Shown: piece after piece, positions 53,063 through 62,535 of the stretch
Layout: each line of letters starts with the position of its first letter
Position numbering within the stretch: position 1 is the first letter of the stretch
Source: Eutreptiella sp. 'Long Island Sound 2002'
Lineage: Eukaryota > Euglenozoa > Euglenophyceae > Eutreptiales > Eutreptiaceae
Length of the DNA: 64,000 nt
Direction of reading: 5' to 3'
NCBI GenBank assembly: GCA_964036045.1
Contig: OZ038383.1
Span: 41,996,354-42,060,353, forward strand
The notes under the pieces: model-generated
What the model saw: the letters and a program-made list of their open reading frames with translations, nothing else
Told to the model about the DNA's origin: nothing
Database searches by the model: none
Made by a program: the position numbers and the translations under genes

Positions 53063-53886
53063 CGTGATAGCATGGAGTACTTTGGTGGCCCTGGTGGTGT
53101 CCGGAGTAGTTGGCAGGGGTTGACGGGCGGTGGCGGTCACCACCGCCAAGTCGTCCGCAAATGCCAGGAGCGTGGTCGGTAGGGGGTATGGTGCCACGTC
53201 CGGGTATGTGCGCCGGATGTAAAATGCCAGCCGGAGGGTGACGAGTGGGAAGAGGAATGGGCCTTCCGCACCCCCTTGACTCCACTGGCGGGATGCACCC
53301 ATGGGGTGGTGCCCACATCGGGTCTCACTGCATTCATGCGGGTTGCAAGGTAAGCTTGTAAAAAACCCTGGAAGGGGAGTCCCATGCGTTCCCAGACAGC
53401 CCGTAGAAGGCGGTGCGGGGTGTTGGGGAAAGGGCCCTTGACATCCAGGGACGTGATGATGAGGCTGATCGGGTCCATGTCTACCACGGCGTCCTGCATA
53501 AATATGGCCTCCAACGGCGACCTACCCGGTATGGGTCCCCACATTGTGGGCGGTATAGCCTGGTATACTGCCGGGACCAACCGTTTGAGGATGAGCATCC
53601 GTATGAGTCTGGCTTCCGTGGTGGCGCATACTATGGGTCTCCAGTTACCTGGGTTCGCCCAGTCGCCTTTCTTATACAGCGGGTGTACCAGGTTCGCCCA
53701 GTTGGGTGGTACGTCTGTTTTCCCGATGGCGATATCCCACAGGCGCGCGGCCCAGTGTCTCTTTAGGTTTAGTGGGAGCCTGCGGTAGAGTTCTGCCGGG
53801 AGTTTGTCCACCCCCAGGGTTTTTCCAGGTTGTAGTTTGTGCAGCACTTCATCGAGTTCCCGAATGGTGAATGGGGTTCGGTGCAT
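53063..53886 (-). pseudogene. LINE copy 2 reverse transcriptase, truncated
   Basis: Begins at the ATG three bases after the conserved TGA at 53890. Shows LQPGKTLGVDKLPAELYR, WRPIVCATTEARL, SLIITSLDVKGPFPNT, then, after a small deletion that shifts the frame near 53290, GGAEGPF and FADD near 53154. It ends by fusion to LINE copy 1 at about 53062; thumb, RNase H and zinc parts are missing. Copy 2 keeps TGG at the place of the TGA at 37285 in copy 1. Confidence 0.8.
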
Positions 53887-53889
53887 GTA

Positions 53890-55629
53890 TCAACGCTGTA
53901 TTCGGTTGTAGAGTTTCGGCAAATGCGATATCAATTCCTCCGTGTACACTGATAACTCCTCGTCCTCGGTGTTGTGCTGGTGTTGGAAGCTGTTGAGGAC
54001 TTCCTCCAGGACCACTTTGGGATCGTTGGTCACTGCGCCGTCTTGTAGGCGTACCGCCTTGATGCCTCGGTGGCCTGTTTCCCTCAGGACTTTGTCCACG
54101 TATTTTAAGGACTTGTAGGGTTGGGGGTTTTGAAAGTATCGTTGCTGTTCTTGTGCCAGCTCCTTTGCCCGGCGGACGTGCCACTCCCTGAGTTGCCGGC
54201 ATGTGGTGTCCGGCCGTGCGGCAATGTCCTGGGCGTCATAGTGGACTTGCGGGTCATGAGAGTGTACTGCTGTACGTAGCGCCCGCTTGTCGCGCCATAT
54301 GGCGGTAACCAGGGATCGTAGGTCCTGATGCGGGGTGGCATCGTCTTGTGCGCACCAGTGTGCTCCGTGGAAGCCGCACGCTGTGGCCGCTTGTCGCATG
54401 GCAAGGTTGAGGTCTGTCTCGTCTTGTTGGCCCAGGATGCTCTGCACCGTGCGGTAATACGCCATCCATCTGTGTGTGTCGTGCTCGTCTTGTGATCTAA
54501 TGGGTGGTTGCTCTTCGTGGTCCATGTCTTCCATGAAGGCCGGGGGTACTTGAAGTACCTTGATTTGTACCTCAAGGGGCCGATGTCCGGTTACCTTGGA
54601 CGGCAGGTCATGGTATCGCGCCCGTGCTACCTCGACGTGTGCCGAGTTGGCGTAGCAGAGGTCGATGCAGGAATCTGCCGAGCCAGGTTGCGGTGGTCGG
54701 TGTGAGGGCTGGCCTCGTAGAGAGGCTGTGAGGTCCTGTAGGCCCATGTGTTGCATGGCCATTTGCACCGCTGTGTCCTCGGGCCTTTGCTGCCCCCCAC
54801 GAGCGTCTGCTGATGGGGCCACGTTGAAGTCTCCTATGATGACAGTCAGCGCCATCATGGCAAGTTGCCGGCAGGCCTCCATGAGGTGTTCGAGGAATGT
54901 CTCTGGGGCGTCTTCAAAGGGGACATGTACGTTGATGACATTCAGCTGCCACGTTGGGCGGACCAGTTCATATGCTGCCAGGCGGCCTTCTACACCCAGG
55001 TGGTGGTGGACGTGTACTTGGACCTCACTTTTGTGGGATATGGGCACTCCCCTGACCCATGTGGTGCGGTATTGGTGTGCCGTCCTGGTCAGGATGGGGG
55101 TTAGGCTGGCGTGGGCTGCCTGGGTTTTGAGGGCCTGTTCCTCCCACAGCATGGCGTCTGGGTCGCACCTCGCCATGACAGGCACGTCTTGCAGGTCTGG
55201 AACTTTGGCCGCGTCGTACAGGGCGCCTTGTTCGTTGAGGGACATGAGAGTGACGAGGGCATTGGTGACTTCGTGGGTGTGCGCCTTGGTGGCCCTTGGG
55301 CGACCCCTTGCGCGGCGTGGTAGTAGTCATTGTCCCAGGCGCAGTTTGAGGTTGATCGCTGTCGCCACCTGTTGCTCCTCGGGTACATTGGGCTTCTCCA
55401 GCCATGCCTGTGGCACGTCACCTGTCCAGACGGTGCCCGGCGGTACTTGGTTGGCGGTTGTGCGGAGCTGTACCGGGCACTCCGGGAACTGCCTGTCGTC
55501 CCAGAGTCCGAGGTTCGAGGTTTCTGCTTTCTCGCCCCACTCCGGGAGCGCCTGCCATTTGATCTTCAGCTGCAGGTTGCCATGTTGGCCTGGAGTGGCC
55601 AGTCTGCCCTGTATCTTGCCCCAGAACAA
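53890..55629 (-). pseudogene. LINE copy 2 AP-type endonuclease
   Basis: The 451-residue frame 55245-53890 is intact and holds DPDAMLWEEQAL, VIIGDFNVAP, SADSCIDLCYAN and VTGHRPLEVQ, the Glu, Asp/Asn, Asp and His positions of AP endonucleases. The N-terminal piece (55629-55327) is in the same frame, separated by a TGA at 55327 in the context CAA TGA CTA CTA. ORF1 ends with a TAA at 55633 in the same frame. This is the best preserved endonuclease in the window. Confidence 0.85.
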
Positions 55630-55632
55630 AAA

Positions 55633-58600
55633 TTAATTGCTTCGGTTGTCCTTTGAGCGTGGTTCCGAACACCCCTTGTACTTTGGCGACGTCTGGCTAT
55701 TCAGGGTGCATGGCGGTACGTTCGCCACCGTGAATAACGGGCACGAATGGGCCTTTGGCTTCGGCTGTGGTTCGGGCGGCGGCGGCACTGGGGCTGCTTT
55801 CAGCTCAGGCTTGGGCCGTTTGGCCCGGCGGGCCGAGATGCCCGCTCCCTCTGGACGAGGCCTCGGCTTGGGCCGGGGTTGTTCTGGCGCCGGCTTGGGG
55901 GCTGGCTTCGGGGCGTTGCGGTGTTGAAAGATGCTGTATGCCGGTCCTTGTCCCTCACGGGGTCGGTGCATACCTAAAAGTTGGTTCGCGTGTTCTTGTA
56001 GGCTGGTGGTGTGAAGTTTGAGGGTTTGCTCCGTGTCCGTGTGCCAGGACATCCAGCGTTCCGCCCGTGATGTCCCGTGTTTTCTTATGTAGGCTGCCAG
56101 GTTGCGAGTGGGTGTGAGCCACGCCGCGGGCAGCGTGGTGTCTGTGGCTGGGGCATCCACCGTCCAGTGCCTTGGCGTCTTGAGGGCCAACCAGTGCGCC
56201 CAGGCGTGGTCGGTGTGGTGGTCCCCCAGTGCCAGTGGGGTTGCTGTCTTCGTTTTCGGTGTGAATGTGTGGACTCTGTCCGTTGTGCCCGTGGCGTTCC
56301 ATTGTGCTACCCACCAGGTGTGTTGGTGGCATGTTAGTGTCACCGTGGGGGCATCAGGGGGCTTGTCGAGGATCGTCCAATCAGTGACCTTCGGACCTTC
56401 GGTTTTTCGGTTATGGTGCTCTGGTGGGCTGGTTAGGTTCACCAGATGGTTCACAAGGTCCTGTGTCAGGGTGTCTTCCATATCCTGCACCATGTCCTTA
56501 CGTGCCGTGGGGTGTCCCACGGCATTGTTCAAGGCGTCTGTGGTGGCCGCCAGGATGTTGGCTGCTAGGGTGATGACATCGTCTGTTTGGCCTTCCACGA
56601 TAAAGTGTTTTTCTTCCGCCAGGGTGGTCGGGAGTTGGGCCGTGTGTTTCATGGTGAGGGGTAGCAGCGCCCTGTTGGAGCCCGGGGCGTTCGGGTCCGC
56701 GGGCCTCGGGTCGCATGCGCCGTGTCTTGCCAACAGGTGCCGTGGTTTGTCGGTGTTGGGTGGTTGTGGCCCCATGGCCATGTGGTGCACCTGATCGAGG
56801 GGGACGCCTTGGCCCGTGGTGTCTGCCGCCGTGAGGTACACTCCTTTGGCGCCTGTTACCGTGTTTAGGTAGATACCTGGGAGTGGGGCGGGCTACGGGG
56901 GTAATGGTTCGAACAGGGCGTGGGGGCAGGGGTGCCCACAGGGGGGGTCCCCGGGCTGGAGCCCTGGGCAGTGGTCATCCATGCCGTGGGGCACGGGGTA
57001 TAGTATGTAGGGCCCCGCCAACCTGCGCAGTTTTTGGGGGTTCAGGGTGTTCAACCACCCCCCCCACCCTGATGGTGACGGAGCCCTGGTCGATCCAGGT
57101 GGCTTGGTCTCGGTCGATGGCGTGGTGCAGGGCCATTCTGATGGTGACCCACGTTCTGCGGTGGGTGGTGTCATCTGGGGTGGGGCATCCCGTGTGGACG
57201 AGGGGCTTCCTGGCGTTTGCGAGAGCGGAGTTAATGAATAGGGGGGGGGGGGATTGCCATGGGTACTGGTAGCGCTGCTCCCCAGAGGTTTGATGCCTTG
57301 ACGGGGCACATGCCTCCCATGGAGGGATGGGTGCGAGGATGGGTCAGGGTGCCAAATGGGGGCTGGCAGGTCCCCGTATCGTGCCCAGGTGTATATCGTG
57401 TACGCTGTGCCTTCGGTGTCGGCCAGCAATCTGTACGTGGACTTCCGTGCTTCGCCGTAGGTGAGGAGTATGTTTGAGGTGGGGACGGTGTAGTTGAGGT
57501 GCGTGTGCGGCAGGGCGTGTGCAATTCGTACTTCCGTGCCTTTCAGATTGTCCCTGTGGTCTTCTAGTATGCAAAGTACCATCCACGGGCTGTGGGGCTG
57601 GAGGTTGCCGTCTTTGTCGCGTGTCGGTGGGTGTATTTGGCGCCCTGTCTGCTGTGCTTTGTTGGCGTTTTGGTGGGTGCGTTGCTCGACGAGGACATTT
57701 GGCGTCCAGTCCTGTGGGGCACCCTCCCTGTGCGCCATGGCTTGTGCCGCCTTGGCGAGTTCCGTGACCGGCGGCGGCAGTGTGGGTTCGGCGACCTGGG
57801 GTACCATGCCGGTGTCTGTTGGGAAGTTCCAGTATGTTGTGAACATCCCCGGTTGGTGCGGCGTTGTGGGTGTCCGGGAGGGTCAGGGAGAGTGCCTCTT
57901 TGATCTGGGTTACTGCCTCGGGGTGTATGTTGGTAGGGTAGTGCCAGGGGGTGAGCTTGGTGGGGTTCCGGTGTGTACGGGCGGCATGGTAAGCGGTGTG
58001 AGGGTGTCGTTGAGGGTGACGTCGTCGAGGCGGTCGACTTCAGCGGCCCACCCTGTCCGCCAGTCTGTCAGCGTGGGGTCGTTCTTGGTGCAGTCCAGGG
58101 TATAGTGGACAGCTGTCCACTCTGGCTCGGGGTCAAAGGCAATGTCGGTGTCTGCTGTCGCGTTTACCGGGACAGCTTGTGTGGGTCTCGCCTGGGGCGT
58201 TTGGTGGTCATTTCCCAGGGCTGTGCCTTCAATGTTGGCCGTGCCCTGGATGGTTAGGAAAAGGTGTGTGGCCTGTGTTAGTTGTACTTGGTGCGGCGTG
58301 AGGGGGCGCATGACTTCCATCGTTGTTACCCCTGGGAAACCTTTCTTCCAATCAATGTTGCCCGTCGGTAGTCGCCATGTTGTTGCTGTGCTCCATGTGT
58401 CGTCCCCTCCTCAGGGTAGTTGGTAGTCATCCGGGACGTGGCGTGAAGTGAGCAGCTTGTCGAGTTGACGGACGGTCGTGGTGGCGCTGGGAGGTTCGGT
58501 CCCTTTGTGGGCTGGTGGGCTGTGCCCTGTTTGCGGGGATTTGTGTTGCGGGGGCGTGTGCGTTTTTGTTTGGCTCGGGGGTATGTGTGGCTCCGGTATT

Positions 58601-59253
58601 GGTTGCGGCGCTGTCGGCCGAATGCTGGTGATGCTGTGCGCCCCGTTGGTTGCATCTTCGTGCAGCGAGAACACCAGCGCTGGTGGTCCAACAGGGTGCC
58701 ACACACGTGGGTCGTCGTGCGGGGTGTGGAGGTGGATGCTTTGCTGAGTGGACCAGCTGTGGTAGGCCAGGATGGCGTTCGTGATGGCAGGGTCTTAGTC
58801 GTCCCCGAACGGGTGGTCGGGCTTCGAGCAGTCTTGGAACGTGGTGCGAACGGTCTTAGCCAGCGCCCCGATGTCTCCGTCTGGCACTACGTCGTCCCAT
58901 GTTGTACGGGACGTGGTATCCGGTGGCCCCGTGTGTCCCTCCAGGACCTCCATTTCTTACTTGGTCCAGTCTCGTAGCATGCGTTCTACGTACGGAGCTT
59001 CCGTGTACGGTCGGATATTGTGCTCCGCTAGGGTGCGGGCATGGGCCAGCTGTTTTTACAGGGTCGAGTGTCGGGCGGCCGGTCTCGGTGGGGGGGTCGC
59101 GGCTGGTTTGGGCGTGGGCTCCTTCTTCTCGGTTGCCCTGTTTCCGTGGCGGGTGGCGTGCACCAGGGTGTATTCGTCGTCTTGGACGCGTTGGTCGGTC
59201 GGCATATTGCGGTGCGTGCGTAAGGGGGGGCCCGTTTTGTCATGCAGGACCAT
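55633..59253 (-). pseudogene. LINE copy 2 ORF1
   Basis: Pieces 59253-59056, 58704-58411, 58320-57910, 57846-56893 and 56841-55633 share one frame. The stops between them are TAA 59056, 58957 and 58795, TGA 58411 and TAG 56893. A short part near 57900 is coded in another frame (AVTQIKEALSLTLPD). The last piece (402 residues) has GQTDDVITLAANI (85-97), HTWWVAQWN (174-182) and WAHWLALK..RHW (214-226), then Pro/Lys-rich repeats (PKPAPKPAP). The first two motifs recall the start and the catalytic His region of Ulp1-type proteases. No Cys of a DCG motif is seen. Role in the LINE is unknown; RNA binding is typical for ORF1. Confidence 0.6.
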
Positions 59254-59283
59254 GGTGTGGCCCCGTGTCCTGGATGAAGGTCA

Positions 59284-60387
59284 GGGCAGGGGGCGGACAC
59301 AAGGGCCCGACGCCCCGCAGAAGAGGACGCCGGTGTGGCGGAGACGAAGAAGATGATTGCGGACATGATCGCCCAAGACAAGGCCAACGAGAGGGCAAGG
59401 CAAGAAAAGAAGCATGAAAAAGAGCGGGACAAGAAAAAGAGAAGAGCGGGGGAGCAAAAGCGCGCGAAAGAAGCCGAGAAGAAAAAAGAACAAGAGCGCC
59501 AAGACCAACAGCACCGCACGGGGGAACGCACCGCACACAAGGAGAAAAGCAAGAAGGTATGGGCAAAGATACGACAGTGGTGCAACGTTCCTCCAATCTT
59601 GATGAATTTGCATTGTATACGATGCATGTCACATCCACATGCCTCAACTCCGACTCAACATCGATGCAACATGGCCGGCACTCTCATCACCTCACTCTCC
59701 TCTCCATAGGGCGACCCCACCCAACAAGAAGTGCCCACGCAAAAGGTACCGGCGGACGATGGAAACGAAGAGTCGTTGGATGAGATAGTTCAAATAGAAG
59801 ATGGGCGGGAGGTACACCACGTGTGAGTGGTTGTGGGACACCGAACGAGTCGCACATGTAAATATTTCAATGCGATTTGTGTTTCGCCTTTGGGAACGGT
59901 CTTTTTTTTTTTGTTGTTTTAACACATTGCTACATGTCCTTAGGTACCCGGCCGCCGGGAGACGACGGTGCCGGAACAGCGTGAAATCGGCAACATCGAA
60001 AGGGGGCTTGCAAGTGGGATTCACGGATGGCCACCCAAAAGCAAAGTCCGATGGGTCTTGTGGAAGACAAGCTTGGAGTGCGGTGCGAACGGGAGCGACG
60101 AATGGGGACGCGCGGGGCCGGGGTGTGTACAACCGGTGGTTGGCGTGGTGACCGAAGAGAAGGGCAAAAACCTATGGATTGACACACCCTCCCAATGGGA
60201 GGGATCTTGGGAGGCTTGTAAGCTCGAAATCGATAGTACGGTCTGTGAACTCTACACTTCACTTACCGCGGTGAGGGAGGAATGGCTTGGGTGGGATTGC
60301 CAATGGTGTGACTCAACACCAACCCAGGAAGACTCACCCCCCTGCCCACTCCGCAGAGAGAGGTCCGTTGCCTTTGAATCTCCATAA
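59284..60387 (+). CDS. 3' exons of a possible host gene, coiled-coil protein
   Basis: Three exons fit in phase 0: about 59284-59556, 59710-59811 and 59944-60387. Introns are 59557-59709 (GTATGG...CCATAG) and 59812-59943 (GTACAC...CCTTAG, with a T-rich tract before the acceptor). The first exon encodes a highly charged Lys/Glu/Arg helix of about 70 residues, probably a coiled coil. The last exon has no motif I know (WPPKSKVRWVLWKTS, WIDTPSQWEGSWEACK). TAA at 60385; AATAAA at 60765. No ATG precedes 59353 in frame and LINE copy 2 lies directly upstream, so the 5' end is probably lost or displaced. Confidence 0.45.
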
Positions 60388-60844
60388 CCGGGCTCCGTTG
60401 GAGTGAAGGTTGTTATTTTCCAATTATAAACCTAATTATAAACCTATCGTGTGCTCCTTTGCAGAAAACAGAAGTTAAGCCAATGTTGCATCAAAGCTGC
60501 AATGCTCAGCATTGTTGAGCCAAGGTTGCACCCAAGGTTGCCAATGTTTCACCAAAGTTGAGGTGATTTACACCAACGTTGCATTCACTTGTCCCAATGT
60601 TGAGGCCCAGTGCTGCTGGGATGCTGTTGGGATGGGATTGTCATGGTGCTGGGTGGTGTTGAACCTTTAAAAGGGCAATGACGGGAGGTAGAAAAATGTG
60701 TCTTCATAGTGTCCTCAACCTATCACCGGTGGAAAGGGTAAAAAAATGTAGATTCTCAAACACCAATAAAAACCAAAATGGCACCAAAATTGCTCTTGGC
60801 AAAAATACAATTCTTTTGGGTTTTGGGTACTCAACTTTGACGTT
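60388..60844. repeat. AT-balanced flank with CCAANGTTG-type repeats
   Basis: From about 60478 to 60610 short units such as CCAATGTTG, CCAAGGTTG and CCAACGTTG recur at irregular spacing. Some are palindromic (CAACGTTG). The rest of the stretch holds no ORF. AATAAA at 60765 could serve the upstream exons. Confidence 0.55.
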
Positions 60845-62535
60845 TATGTCAAAACGGGCCCCTACGGTCCTGCGCGCAAAGGGATCCAGCGACGTTCGTC
60901 CAGGCTCCAGTTTTGGTTTCCCGTCCCTGCACCACCACCCCTTCCGGTGACTGTTGGTGGGCGTTTTGTATGTCCCGTCGCAGCTTCTGGATGTACGCCC
61001 CTGGGTCTCGGTTTTCTCCTGTTCCCGTTATCTGTTGGTCCGTCTCGTTGAGTGCTCGGTACAAGCTTCATGTGAATCGTTGGTATCAGGCGGCCGCCGC
61101 CTGCAGTACGCGTCGGATGCTGTCCTGCAGTGGATCGTTGTCTAGGTCCATGGGGCTCTGGTTGGCGGGGATGTCAAGGCCACTGGGCAGTGATTTCGGG
61201 GGTGGGTTAGGGGCTTCGGCAGGGGTGGATACTTGGTAGTGGGTTTCCATCGCGGTGCTGGATGTTCCACTTGACACGGATAGTGGTGCTTCGTGTGTGT
61301 TGTCCTGTGGCACGCGTGGCTGCGTTGCCTCCGTGGCCAAGCTTGCAGTTTGTGGTTCTGGCCTTGGAGCGTTGTCCCGGTCGTCATGGTGCTGCGCCTC
61401 GTGCTGAGGTGTGTGGTAGTGGTCCGTGTTTCGAGCGCTGTACACCGTGTGGTCTTGGCTTGGGATCCGCCGATAGGATGTGGTGTTTGTGCTTCGGTTC
61501 GTGGTTTGGTCGCTGTAGTCAGTGCGTTGTGACGGGGTGTGGTCCTGTTCCGGGTCTAGTCGTCGATGTGCTCTCTGCCCTCCAGTTGCCCTTTGCTGTT
61601 GGGGCCCGGTTGTGTCGGCCGTCGTGGTCGGTGTGCCATTGGGTCGCTGCGTGGGTGTGTTGGGGTTCTTCTCGCTGTGCGCTGTACACCGTGGGTGTGG
61701 GGCTGAGGCTGTATGCGTCTTGTGCCCGCCCTCGGCCTCTATCGCTGGGGCTGTTGTGGTCGTTGGTGTCGCGCCGCGGCATGTGGCTGTAGTCCGTGTT
61801 TTGGGTGCTGTACTCCGTGCGGTCCACGCTCGGGGTACGCTGGCATGTCGTGGTGCTTGCGGTTTGGTCTGTGGCGCGGGCGCTGTAGTGCGTAGGTTGT
61901 GATCGGGTGTGGTCTGGTTCCGGTTCCACCAGTTGTCGTCGTGTCGTTCGCTCCCCTGTCGCCCCCCCCCCCTTGGGGCCCGGTTGTGTCGGTGGTGCTG
62001 GCGTAATGGCCCGTGCGCCATAGGGTCGTTGGTTCCTGGTGTGCGCTGTATACCGTGTGGGTGGGGCTGCTTGGGGTGGGTGCGCCTGCTGCATGTTCCC
62101 GGCTCCTGTTGCTGGGGCTGCCGAGGTCATTGGGGTCGGCCGGGCGCTGTCTCCCCTCTCGGGTCGTTGTTGTTGTCGGCGTGCTCGGCGTAGGCGTTGT
62201 GGGTTCCCCCCGGGCGTCGTCGTCCTGGTGCTTCTGCTCCATCATGTCCTGTGGTTGTGTTGCGTGTGTGGTCTTTCTTGCGTGCCATGTACTTGGGCGT
62301 TGAGGCGCCGCATGCGCGTGCACCTCATACTGCGTGTTGTCACATGCACGTGTGTACCACATACGGGGCTGGCAGGTGGCACACCCCTTGCCCTTGGCTT
62401 CGGTGTCTCCTGGGTTCTGCCCGTCCACTGTAGTCCACTGCACAAACTGCGCTCCTGAGTTCAGGCCTGGGAGCCGGTCTGCCATGTGAAAGAGCTGCGG
62501 CACACAGGGTAGGCTCAGGTGGTGCGCCGCGTCGT
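60845..62535. repeat. GT-rich block with ~370-bp tandem units
   Basis: GCTGTACACCGTG-like words recur at 61437, 61681, 61809 and 62046, and GGGGCCCGGTTGTGTCGG at 61601 and 61975, giving a period of about 365-374 bp. The minus-strand frame translates the repeats as TVYSA and related words in an otherwise Thr/Pro/His-rich protein (62021-61086). This may be a decayed ORF, but no domain is visible. Confidence 0.6.

Larger units (their letters stand above)
53063..59280 (-). mobile_element. LINE copy 2, 3'-truncated
   Basis: Minus-strand LINE of the same family as copy 1. ORF1 spans about 59253-55633, the endonuclease 55629-53890 and the RT 53886-53063, where it is cut off after the FADD box and joined to the 5' end of copy 1. 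One reading frame covers nearly the whole 6.1 kb, broken by stops and a short frameshifted stretch near 57900. The 5' boundary near 59280 is approximate. Confidence 0.85.

Noticed and set aside
54665-55636. 323-residue plus-strand ORF
   Set aside because: It lies antisense to the intact endonuclease frame of LINE copy 2, which has recognisable catalytic motifs.
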